Shown here in pieces: positions 1-17,040 of a stretch of 64,000 bases of DNA. The notes under the pieces are model-generated. The model was given only the letters and a program-made list of their open reading frames with translations, had not been told where the DNA came from and did not search any database. Origin of the DNA: Phaseolus vulgaris (taxonomy: Eukaryota > Streptophyta > Magnoliopsida > Fabales > Fabaceae); NCBI RefSeq assembly GCF_000499845.2, contig NC_023754.2:31077869-31141868 (forward strand), in the 5' to 3' direction. Numbering within the stretch: the first letter of the stretch is position 1; every line of letters begins with the position of its first letter. Both the position numbers and the translations under genes were made by a program.

Positions 1-265
1 TTTAGCAAATTTTTAAAAGGTGATCATCTTGCAAAATTGATTTTTTGGTTTCGTGTTTCTTTTTTTTTCTCTTAATTAAAACAGTGGGATATTTTATAAA
101 TTTTTTTATTATTATTAATATTTTATTTTTAACAAATTTTTAAAATGCGGTTACTTCTAAATTTGCTTTTTCTGGATTTCATCTTTTTTTTCTCTTAATT
201 GAAACATGGTGAGATATTTTACAAAATGATTTTTATTTTATTCTTATTAATATTTTATTTTTTTA
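1..265. repeat. Two diverged tandem copies of a ~130-bp AT-rich unit
   Basis: Bases 1-130 and 131-265 align with each other. Both open with an AAATTTTTAAAA-like stretch, pass through a T-rich run and TCTCTTAATT, then GATATTTTA and TTATTAATATTTTATTTTT. The copies differ by many substitutions and small indels, so the duplication is not recent. No coding potential is visible. The element may extend left of the window. Confidence 0.5.
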
Positions 266-990
266 ATTATTTTGTTTTTTTATAATTTTAAAAGTTAAAA
301 ATAAGTCGTTTTTAATTTTAAAAATTTATTTTATTTATTATTGTTTAGTATACCATGTTATGTTATTTAAAAAGTGGAGAAATTTGTAAAATTTATTATT
401 TAGATTATTTTTTTCAATTGTTATTAGTCATTTTACTTTATTGAGCGTTAATAAATGAGTAGCGTGGTTACCAAATGCGGAGCGTTGTTGAATCTGAAAA
501 AAAGAAAAATTATTTGTTCATTTGTTCATTACTTCATTAAGTAGCAGTTTACAAATAGCAGAGCTGGGCCATGAGAGGTGGATCCCAGACCACGCACCAA
601 TTATCAGTAAGGGAGAAACCTAGGTCACGAGAGTCCATGCGTGTGGAGTGGATGACACATTTAAGCGTAACACAAGTATAGAGTCACTAGAAAAATATGA
701 CCTATAAGGGTCGTGTTCCAGGGCGCGAGCTGCATACATGACACGTGGACAAATAGGGCGCTCTCAAGGCGGGTGACACCAGAGATCAAGTGCATGAGGA
801 GGCATCCAGGTGGCACCCCGACAGAGGATGCACTCTAGTTAGGGGACCCCACGTGTCCTCGAACCCCGCGTCGTAAGCATCAACAACATCCCAGTCATTT
901 CAACCTCGGTTTCTTCAAATCTCTTGGCTTGTTGAAGGAGCTCGGCCTCAACATTACCCATGTGCACTTCTCGATTGATGGACCTTTCTT
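266..990. other. Gene-free stretch, AT-rich then GC-rich repeat-like DNA
   Basis: Bases 266-540 are AT-rich with nothing recognisable. From about 545 composition jumps to GC-rich DNA with CACGTG-type motifs and no long reading frame. This matches the adjacent gag-like remnant in composition and is probably non-coding sequence of the same retroelement, such as an LTR or untranslated region. That link is inference. Confidence 0.35.
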
Positions 991-1868
991 TTAGTCGTGC
1001 ATCTTGGCCTTGGAGGCCTTAGCCGCCTCTTCCAACTCGATGACCTGGATTCGCAGGAGCAAGATTTTTGCCTCCAGCTCGATAGCCTCTTGGCACTTGT
1101 CATGAAGTCGTTTTAAGAGGTCCTTTTCAGATTGGCAGAGGCTATTCAACTCCTGTTTCAGTGCGGCCTCGCAGGTAGCAAACAAACGAGCCAGCAGGGC
1201 CGTTTCTTCTTTAGCTTTGGCCTCTACCAGCGCCACCCTCGCCTCAGGCTTAGTTATGAGGGCGTTGGATTGGGCAAGAAGAGCCCCAAAGTTGAGGCCC
1301 AACATTTCCCTCGCAGCAGTCTCTCACCTGAGTCCACTATCATCTCTAGATAGAAGCCTTTGAGGGCATGTTGTAGGACATCAGGAAGTTCAGGAGTAGA
1401 TGGAGTTACAGGAACGCTTATCCCACCGTCCGCAAGTGCGAAGAGATCAGAGGATGAGGGAGCGCTTGGTGTCTGGCCTCGGAACAATGTCAGGCGACCG
1501 ACAGTAGAGGAATGAGAGACCGTCACCGTTGTAGGCCTAAGCCTTTTAGAAATCGGCCCTTCGGCGGAATCCTCATCAGACTCGATCTCCACTACCTTTC
1601 CGCAAGGAAGTGGAGCGGGAGATGCTTGGGCCGCGACGAGAGGAACCGCGACGAAGGAGGCAGTAGGAGAGGGCGCGACAATAGTAGAAGCGAGGGCATG
1701 AGGGCAAGAGGTGCCCGCACCCCCAGACAACCATCGACGCAGAGTCAGGATGCCAGCCAGCTTGACCCGTTTCTCTTTATTCAGAACCATCCCTGTGTGC
1801 AAGAATACAAAGGGAATCAGTTCCTCGAGGATCCTGAGTTTCTTGAAACCTAAGTCAGGGAAACCCAC
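991..1868 (-). pseudogene. Decayed retroelement gag-like gene (plant 'putative transposon' type)
   Basis: Two overlapping minus-strand frames, 1868-1254 and 1305-991, look like one protein broken by a frameshift near 1254-1305. The upstream part has a basic segment (KKLRILEELIPFVFLHTG, then NKEKRVKLAG) and a Pro/Ser/Thr-rich linker with an acidic patch (ESDEDSAEGP). The downstream part is Ala/Glu/Leu/Lys-rich with heptad-like spacing, predicting a coiled coil, and ends at a stop at 991. This arrangement resembles the gag-like ORF of decayed Ty3/gypsy elements common in legumes. I see no protease, reverse transcriptase or integrase in the window. Composition is markedly more GC-rich than the flanks. 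The family assignment rests on general resemblance only. Confidence 0.4.
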
Positions 1869-2097
1869 GCTCGAAAGGACCCCATAAAAGGGAACAGAGA
1901 AAGCTTAAAATGCAGGGGGTTACACATCCCCAGGTGGTTATCAAGCGTTAGAATCGATAGATAAGGGTGATCGATAGTTAAAGTTCATACCTTTGATCAA
2001 GTAGGATGAAGGTTCTATAAGATGTAGAGAGAAACGCGAGAGTGCTCGAGGAAGAAGACGAAACAATCAAGGATGTTTCAGAGAGTGATGGAACAGT
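1869..2097 (-). other. Probable leader and intron of the gag-like remnant
   Basis: On the minus strand a CT-rich leader-like stretch (about 2097-1993) ends in ATCAAAG followed by GTATGAAC, a plausible splice donor. A plausible acceptor, CTTAG then GTTTC, lies at about 1852. This suggests the gag-like gene had a spliced leader. Its outer edge abuts the duplication breakpoint at 2098. Confidence 0.3.
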
Positions 2098-2345
2098 GGT
2101 TGAATGAGAGATTTAGTGTGATATTATCCTAATTTGATAGGTCTTTCAGAAACGTTTACCCCCAGAAGCAGTAGACCTTGTCTGTAGGTTCTTTCAGTAC
2201 TCTCCCAATTTGAGATGCACTGCATTAAGTTGAATATCTCCATTTTTCATAATTTACTTTTGGCATATTGGGATACATCACTTTCGCTAATGATATAATG
2301 GCACTGCAGTACATGAAAGAAATGCAGTAAATATATATGCAGAAG
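2098..2345 (+). pseudogene. GSK3/shaggy kinase fragment (intron 9 end, exon 10, part of intron 10)
   Basis: From 2098 the + strand matches the reverse complement of the intact kinase gene starting at about 11930: the end of intron 9, then all of exon 10 (encoding [15 protein letters not shown] and the rest), then intron 10 with an internal deletion, up to the acceptor CAG of exon 11 near 2318. After that acceptor the sequence diverges, so exon 11 is lost. The donor after exon 10 reads ATTAAG instead of GTAAG, so it could not splice as in the parent. Retained intron sequence shows this came from DNA-level duplication and not from a retrocopy. Confidence 0.9.
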
Positions 2346-2384
2346 CTTAAATCAGAGGAATCAGTAGTGTACGAATATAACTTT

Positions 2385-3598
2385 CTGCGCACCATCCTTG
2401 GCCTATGGCCACACCTGGGTGGTGATAGGTTGGCCATAGGCTGCCCTTCTTTATGATCCCCATGAGAATGAACTTCTGTGAAGTACTAGCAGGTTATAGA
2501 ATTATATTTATTATATTATATAACATGATGATAGTTCTTTCTCATACTCAAATGACAATTGAACTTGTTTTCTGTTGTACCTTTCTTGGTTGTTCCAATT
2601 ACTACATTTTTTCCCTGTATTTTTTTTCATTGCATTGTGACTTCGTGCTATTAAGCAAATCACTGAGATTTTGTGTCAATGTTTTCCGTTTACCATGGTT
2701 CCAAACATACCCTCACAAGGGTTATTATTTTCATAATTTGCGCATTTAGGATGATATCTTGGTTGGAGACTCTAAGTGGTGTGATGAAGTGGTTGTCCTT
2801 GGAGCTGCAGTTCAGGTGTGATTTAGCTTTTATCTTTGAAGAATCCCTTAATTTGAAGGGGCAGGGGAGGGGGACTGAGAGTGTCTTTTATTATCAGTTT
2901 TGTTTTGATTCATTTGATCAACTTGGAGTTTTTGGGACGTCACATTCCAGAATGCCAGTGAAATGTTTCTTAGTGAGCAACACTTGGATTCAGAAATTTT
3001 AGCTGGACTAGCTGTTGTTGTAATCATGGATGGGTCCCAGACACTTTTGTATATTATTTTTTTATTGCCAGTTGCCTATGTTGTATTGAAAAACGTCAAT
3101 TTTATGGTCATGGGAAGGGCATTTTAGTAGCAATGCTTATACAGTGCTTATACATGTGAGAATGGTGAATGAAGTAGAGAAATTTTTAAAGTAAGACAAA
3201 GAGAATAGGAACGCAATTGATACTAAGAACCAAGCAGATTCTGTGATGTACCATACAGAGAAACAATTGAAAGAGCTTGGAGACAAGGTTCCGGGCCCTT
3301 TGAAAGAGAAAGTTGAAGCAAAACTAGGAGAGCTTAAAAGACGCAATATCTTAGGTTCGACCCAAGCTATTAAGGATGTTATGGGTGTCCTCAATCAGAA
3401 AGTTATACAGCTTGGTCAATCCCTTTACAAGCATCAGGAGCTCCTGGCGTAGGAGGCGGGTGCCGACTCTGGCCCCTCAAAATCTTCAGGAAAGGGACTA
3501 GACAGTGATGTCATCAATACAGATTTCACCAGCTCTAAATAAACTAGTTATCAATAGAGATTATTCCTATCGATAGATTATATTTATAACTAACTGGA
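2385..3598 (+). pseudogene. Plastid Hsp70 pseudogene, exons 2-7 with deletions, + strand copy
   Basis: Segments match, in order, the intact gene at 6437-9211: part of exon 2 (CATCCTTGGCCTATGGC near 2391, CACCTGGGTGGTGAT near 2412), intron 3 and a shortened exon 4 (about 2560-2720), the end of exon 5 with intron 5 (about 2755-2900), the end of intron 6 (about 3040-3150), and nearly all of exon 7 with the start of the 3' UTR (about 3155-3566). Exon 6 is missing; 2905-3038 is unrelated DNA. Exon 7 carries an in-frame stop at about 3192 and frameshifts. Introns are retained, so this is a degraded genomic duplicate, not a retrocopy. It lies directly downstream of the kinase fragment, keeping the parental gene order but inverted relative to the parents. 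Confidence 0.9.
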
Positions 3599-3734
3599 CC
3601 ATCCAGATGTCTATCATCAGCTTCTATATTCGTTCATTCTAATATATATCATTACTAGAATGAAGAGAAGTTGTTGTCCGTTCATTTTAACATATATCAT
3701 TGCTAGAATGAAGAGAAGTTGTTGAGAGACATTT
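3599..3734. repeat. Loop between opposed Hsp70 copies, with a 2 x 48-bp tandem repeat
   Basis: This is the spacer between the + strand and - strand Hsp70 fragments. It contains two head-to-tail 48-bp units, 3631-3678 and 3679-3726, each starting CGTTCATT and ending AGAGAAGTTGTTG plus two bases, with only a few differences. Sequences just outside (about 3572-3598 and 3735-3765) are inverted copies of each other sharing GTTATAAATATAAT, so the palindrome arms extend past the Hsp70-derived parts. Confidence 0.75.
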
Positions 3735-4230
3735 CGATAGTTGGTTATAAATATAATTTCTATTGATAACTAACAATAATCTTTATTATAACTAGCTCGA
3801 GTCGGTCAGTCGGTGAAATCTGCATCCCTAGTCTGAAGATTCTGAGGAGTCAGCGTCGGCACCAGGTAGGAGACTAGGGCCTCCTGCGCCAGGAGTTCCT
3901 GGGTGGTTGTAAAGGGACTCTGCATAACTTCCTGATTGAGGACAGTCATGGCATCCTTAATAGCTTGGGTTGAGCCCCAGATATTGCGTCTTTAAGCTCT
4001 CCTAGTTTTGCCTCAACCTTCTTTTTCACAGGGCCAGGAACCTTGTCTCCAAGTTCTTTCAATTGTTTCTTTGTCTGGTACACCACAGAATCTGCTTGGT
4101 TCTTAGTGTCAATTGTGTGTCTCTCTTCTCTTTGTCTTTCTTTGAAAACTTCTCTGTTTCATTCACCATTCTCGCCACCTGAATGGAGACAGCAGTAAGC
4201 ATTCCTACCTCAAACTCTCCTCCCAAACAG
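3735..4230 (-). pseudogene. Plastid Hsp70 pseudogene, exon 7 and part of intron 6, - strand copy
   Basis: Bases from about 3767 to 4180 match exon 7 of the intact gene in the same orientation, followed by about 50 bp of intron 6. The copy has small deletions that shift the frame, including loss of the segment encoding LGQ before the SLYN motif and loss of bases near the acidic C-terminus. It faces the + strand copy tail to tail. The two pseudocopies share bases that differ from the intact gene, for example GACGCAATATC where the parent has GAAGCAATATC, and CCCAAGCTATT where the parent has CCCAATCTATT. They are therefore probably sister copies. Confidence 0.9.
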
Positions 4231-4739
4231 AAGAAGAAGAAGAAGCAGTAGCAGATATCAAGAGGAGAATGGCGTAGATGACAATAGCTATGTGTGGCCC
4301 TGCGTTGAACCTCCTTCCTTAGAAAACATGCAATGAACATTTGAAGTCTGAAGGCATTCCCCAACGCCAATGCAGTGTTTGATGTAAAAGGGGGAGGTGG
4401 ATTGTGTTGTATATTTAATCGATTATCAACTATTTTTTATAACCAACTATTTTTTATGACATAACTGACTGTGTCTTATGTATTTTGGGCACGTGAGAAG
4501 TTAAAAAATGTAATTATAACTTTTTGAAATTTAAAATATTGTACTCAACTTTACATGCAAGTACATGCAAGTAATGGAAAATGTTCATGGTGAATAAAAT
4601 TGATTTTCAATAATTTGTGAAGGGTATTTAATAAGTTGTGCATCTACCTGGGCATTCATCACCTTCTCAATCCACGCCCTCATTCGCTAATAAATGTAAA
4701 TAAGGAGTTCATTTTCTTCTTTCTGCCTCTAAATAAGGA
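4231..4739. other. Unassigned 0.5-kb spacer inside the duplication cluster
   Basis: This segment joins the - strand Hsp70 fragment to the copied spacer. It includes a short GAA/AAG run near 4228-4246. I could not match it to any other part of the window. Reading frames here are short and unconvincing. Confidence 0.4.
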
Positions 4740-5880
4740 GTACATGGTGCTAATTTTTTTCAAACATAATTTTCACTTTCAATTTTATATTTTATGTAAC
4801 ACCATTAGAGAAAAGTTTTGTTGACACCATAAATAATAAAAAAAATATACCTTTAATATTGTAAATAATAATATAATAACATATTTAAATTAAAAAATAA
4901 AATATTAATTAATTATAGTGTAAAGTGTGTTTTCACATGTGTTAATATACGAGGATCCTAAATAAGTGTCCATAACTTACAGTATCGAGAAAAGTATTAA
5001 ATTGTAGGGTTAATATTCTTTTCATTTTTATAATATAATTTGAAATTTATTTTATTCCTAAATTAAACTTAAACTTTAGAGTATAATTTAAAATTTATTT
5101 TTATTCTCAATTTAAACTTAAAATTATCAAGTTATTTATAGTTGAAATAGGTTCTATCGAGTTTTTTTTTTTAGTCGAAGTAAAATGATAACTTTTTTCC
5201 TTTTTTTTCTAATGTTCCAAACATACTTCTAGAATCATGTATATTATAATATTAAAAAATTGATATCAGTTATAATTGTTATGCATATATAAGCATGAAA
5301 ATTCAAGAATTAAAATCAGTTTTAATTATTTTGTATAAAAAAAGTTTAAAATATTTAAGAAATATATTACAATTAATTTTGTTTATATTAAAATATAATC
5401 TTATAATTATAATTAATGTAACTTTTCTCTTAATAATTATTCATTAAATTGATAACTCGTTATACCCTGCTAACTAATATATTTTAGGATTGTCATTTTA
5501 TTAACTGAAGGAACGAATAATATTAATTTTAATATATTTTTTATGTAAAATATTATTTTATATAAAAAATAAAGTTAAAATTATTATCACGACAAAAATA
5601 AAAATTAACGTTATTATCAAGTTTCATTTCAATCATCCATAATAATAACATCTAACAATTTAAACCAGAAACAAAAGTAATGAAAAACATATTTAATCTT
5701 ATATGGTATTAAACCAACACATGTTTCTGTATGTGAATTTGGAATCTAAAATTCCTGCACAACATCATGTTTTCCTTTGATAAAAAACATTAAGTTTCTC
5801 AATAGGTTATATGTTTTACTAACCTATTTTTGTTACACAATATGTTATGTATTCAAGTTTCTTGTTTGTTAAAACTTTTT
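4740..5880 (-). repeat. Diverged copy of the spacer upstream of the plastid Hsp70 gene
   Basis: This block aligns collinearly and in the same orientation with about 9445-10880. Shared landmarks include AACATAATTTTCA, ATTGATATCAGTTATAATT with TATGCATAT, CACGACAAAAATAAAAATTA, and the stretch around GTGAATTTGGAATCTAAAAT. It lacks the (TA)n run and some insertions of the source. No gene is present. Confidence 0.85.
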
Positions 5881-5887
5881 TTTTTTT

Positions 5888-6250
5888 CAGTTTAAAAAAG
5901 TAATTCACTTGATCATATTCAAGTACCTTCTCTTCCACTAGGATCAAAAGTGTAACATTAAAAACTGGTGTGGTCCCACTCAAACAACTACAAATCAACA
6001 AAGTTATGGTCAAAGTCTAAAAATTAGTCTTCAATTAGGTGACTCATTAGAGAATTCAGCAGAAAAACAGAGAGTTAAAGTTTAAATGTGATGAAGAGTT
6101 AAGAATTGGAAGTAGAAAAGATGACTGGTTGAGAGAGAATGGGCGAGGAGTACCTAAACGGAGGACCCTTCACCCTTTACTACATTGCTTTCAAAGTTAC
6201 AAAGTCCCCTGATTAGTATAGGATGGGAATAGGGATGGACCATGAATTAG
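5888..6250 (-). repeat. Copy of a ~370-bp non-coding block found at 19178-19575
   Basis: The match starts at GTTTAAAAAAGT and runs to AGGGATGGACCATG, in the same orientation as 19178-19575 and with a few indels. Neither copy has a convincing reading frame. In the intact locus the block lies about 3 kb upstream of the GSK3-like kinase; here it sits just downstream of the intact Hsp70 gene. That position fits the outer edge of a tandem duplication unit. Confidence 0.9.
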
Positions 6251-6436
6251 TATTACGAAAGACAAAAATCCAGGGTACGACAAGCGCATCAATGAGCACC
6301 TACAAAATCCGTGTCTAATTTTTACAGGAAATACGCACCCACTCTCCATTGACAAAAACTATTTTAAGAATTTGGAACAGAAAAAAACATATAATGGGGG
6401 AAAAAATACTAACAATAATCTCTATTGATAACCAGC

Positions 6437-9211
<2,775 letters not shown>

Positions 9212-9371
9212 GTTTAATTAGTATGGCGGAACCCTAATTCTGGAAATTGAGAGATAGAGAGAGTGAGAAAGGGTAAGAGAGTTGTTGCAGACTCAGAGAA
9301 GAAGAGATGACGGAGAGAATAAGAAGAAGGGTTTTGGAAGAGGATGAGGGTTATGTTACGTTCTCTGTGCT

Positions 9372-9393
9372 GCCACGTGTATTTATTCTAGAA
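9372..9393 (-). promoter_or_regulatory. Candidate Hsp70 promoter: heat-shock element, TATA-like box, G-box
   Basis: About 160-180 bp upstream of the start codon are TTCTAGAA at 9386-9393, a minimal two-unit heat-shock element, a TATA-like ATAAATA on the minus strand at about 9380-9386, and CACGTG at 9374-9379, a G-box. The G-box lies on the gene side of the TATA-like motif, so either the true start is elsewhere or the G-box is within the leader. Functional use is inference. Confidence 0.4.
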
Positions 9394-9439
9394 CCATCTT
9401 CATCATTCTCGCCCCATTTCGTTACCCTACACCCTAATA

Positions 9440-9996
9440 CTACACTCCACTGCTATATTTTTTTCTAACATAATTTTCAGTTTCAATTTTATTTTTTATC
9501 TAAACACTAATTAATACAAATCAAAAATACTTTAAATATGGGAACCACTAACTTATAGCTTATAGTTTCCAAATGTATTAAATAAATTGTAGGGTTAAAT
9601 GTTTTTTTCTTATAATATAATTTTGAAATTTATTTTATTTTTAATCTAAACTTTAGATTATCAGAGTATAATCTAAAATTTATTTTTATTCTTAATCTAA
9701 ACTTCAATTATGAAGTTATTTATAGTTGAAATGGATTCTATGGAGTTATTTGTGGTGGAAATGAAATGGTAACTTTTTTTCCTTTTTTTCTAAGATGTCA
9801 AGCATACTTCTAGAATCAACTATATTATAATATTAAAAAATTGATATCAGTTATAATTATTATGCATATGTAACTTGTAAGTATGAAAGTTCAAGAAATA
9901 AAATCATTTTTAATTATTTTATATAAAAAAAAGTTTAAATTCTTTAAAAAATATATTACAATTAATTTTGATGATATTAAAATATAATCTTACCTA

Positions 9997-10031
<35 letters not shown>

Positions 10032-10890
10032 AAGAGTATAAAGAGATTCCCTAAAGAACTGTTTTTATATATATAATTTGTTTTAATTTTAACTTTATAT
10101 TAAAACATTTATGTTTTTAACGTAAAACAGTTTTAAATCTAATTTTCATATCCATTTCCTCAAGGAGGAATGCTTTTCTTTGAACTTTTTATTCTCAAGT
10201 TAAATCTTCAATCAACATTTAATTTATTAAATTATTATTATAAATTTAAAGTTAATTTTAATAAATACAAATATATATATATATATAATAATTATAAAAA
10301 TAAAAATACGAATGACGTCTACATTTTCGCTAGTAATTATAATAAATATATATAAATTTATCTTAATAATAATTCATTAAATTGATATCTCGTTATACCC
10401 ACCGCTAACTTATAAATTTTAGTATTGTCATTTTATTAACTGAAGGAACAAGAATAATACCAACATTATCAATTTTAAGGAATAAATTGGTATACATGTT
10501 TATTACAATGTAACCTACTCCTTCTTTCTCAAGGTGTAAGTGCTTTATTATTAATTTTAATATATATTGTAAATATTTTTATGTTAAATATTATTATCAC
10601 GACAAAAATAAAAATTAACGTTTTTATCAAGTTTCATTTCAATAATCCACAATAATAACATCTAATATTTAAATTTAAACCAAAAACAAAAATAATGAAA
10701 AACATTTTTAATCCTATATGGTATTAACCAACACATGTTTCTGAATGTGAATTTGGAATCTAAAATTCCTGCACAACTTCAAGTTTTCCTTTGATCAACA
10801 ACATTCAAGTTTGTCAATATGTTTACAAACCTATTCTTGTTACAGAATATGTTATGTATTCAAGTTTGATGTTGGTTAAACTTTGTTCTC
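9440..10890. repeat. Source copy of the spacer duplicated at 4740-5880
   Basis: AT-rich intergenic DNA between the plastid Hsp70 promoter and the kinase 3' end, aligning with 4740-5880. It contains a pure (TA)n run at 10000-10028 and a second short one near 10270, both absent from the duplicate. I see no gene in it. Confidence 0.8.
10000..10028. repeat. (TA)n microsatellite
   Basis: About 14 perfect TA dinucleotides. It is absent from the collinear duplicated spacer, so it expanded, or was lost from the copy, after duplication. Confidence 0.9.
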
Positions 10891-11338
10891 ATTATCTCTT
10901 CTGTAACAAGCATTTCTAGGCATTCTCTGCTCTCATTTTCTTTTGTATACTCTGCATTAGATTTGTGAATTCCTCTTGAAACAGATGAGGGATTCATCAT
11001 CTTCCACTACTTGTGGAACTGTTTTATCCTATCTTATTAATCAATCTAACCTGTAATAAGTTTGAAGAGAGGGCCTAGAATAAGCTGAAGAGAGGGCCTA
11101 GAATAAGCAGGGGCACATGTATGACATTAATATACATGAAAACGTCTCCTCAACAAGAACAGAAAACAACTCCTCTTGACAATAAATTCCAAAAAGGAAA
11201 AAAAAATCAGGTTATATATTATATTATATTATATAATAAAATATAATTCTAGGAACTCTTTGTGTGGAGTTTTTGTCGGATGCACCGGATAATTTACAGC
11301 CTGCTAGTAATTGACGAGAACTTAAGGGAGTAAAATAG
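10891..11338. other. Spacer and 3' flank of the GSK3-like kinase
   Basis: No gene seen. There is a short direct repeat, AGAGAGGGCCTAGAATAAGC, starting at about 11065 and again at about 11089. The part closest to 11338 is probably the kinase 3' UTR. Confidence 0.4.
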
Positions 11339-16142
<4,804 letters not shown>

Positions 16143-16715
16143 GGAAAGCGGTGATGAGAAAGTGGGGTTGGTTGAAGGTGGGAGTGTTTGAGAAATGGAT
16201 CAGATCTAATCGGAAAGAGGAGAGAGGAGAAAGGGGAAAAGGGGAAAAGGTGAAAAAGTGGAAAAAGGGAGAAAGAAGATAATGGGTTTGGAGAGGTGAG
16301 AGTGACCTTGTTGAAGTGGAAGTGTGTGTTTGTGGTGAGAATGAGAGCAGTGGAATTGCATCTCACTCATTCTTCTCATATCTTCTTCTTCTTCACTTCC
16401 ATTTTTCTCTCTCTTTCTCTTATTTATTCCTTTCCACCTTTTCCTTTACATCTTATACAATAATACCAATTATTCCATCTTCTTCAACCTTCCCTCTACC
16501 CACTTTCCAATTTCATCAACATGCAACTAACCATAATACTCTCTTTTTTTACAATTTCATTTTTTTAAGAACAATTATTAAATTGGATAACTTGTTTTGG
16601 ATGTACCACTTCACTATGGATAAGCTTCATTTCTTTTTTTTATATATATTTAGTGATTTGGGTTTTTCCAAATCATTAATGTCATATCATTAATTAATGA
16701 TATATTTGTGTTGGA
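16143..16715. other. Kinase leader and promoter, then AT-rich DNA
   Basis: The minus-strand leader (about 16143-16440) is CT-rich on the coding strand. From about 16500 the DNA is AT-rich spacer with no recognisable gene. Confidence 0.4.
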
Positions 16716-17040
16716 CATATATATTAAATGGTATATTCGTGTTGGACATATATATTAAATATCTACACTCGTATGATATGACACATATTGGTGATGAAGT
16801 GTTAAATTTAAAAAATATATTGAATTTTTAATATTTATAACACGATTCTAATATGATTTAAAAAAAAATACAATAATTTTTTAAAAAATTAAATTAATTG
16901 TATAAAATTTTATTATGATTGTAAAAATAAAAAATAAATACTTTTGAATTAGTCATGATAAAACATATTTATACAAATAAATTTGTATTATTAAATTATA
17001 TAATCCGTGATTATATAATATATAGATATGTGTATATAGT
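16716..17040 (+). repeat. Dispersed AT-rich repeat, copy 1
   Basis: One of at least four related segments in the window. The shared order is a GAC/CAC-rich start, a GTTAAATT or GTCAAATTC motif, TTATTGAATTT-like sequence, a block of A runs, TTTATTATGATT with TAAAAATAAAAAA, and, in copies 1 and 2, TTATATAATATATAGAT. Unclassified, non-coding, no clear terminal repeats. A 26-bp direct repeat (CGTGTTGGACATATATATTA) lies at its 5' edge. Confidence 0.65.

Noticed and set aside
3243..3452. 69-codon + strand frame resembling the Hsp70 C-terminus
   Set aside because: It is a piece of the broken + strand Hsp70 copy, bounded by a stop upstream and a stop/frameshift downstream, not a gene.
2098..3566. 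Processed retrocopy origin for the Hsp70 and kinase fragments
   Set aside because: Intron sequence and flanking spacer are retained and two neighbouring genes are represented in order, so DNA-level duplication fits instead.
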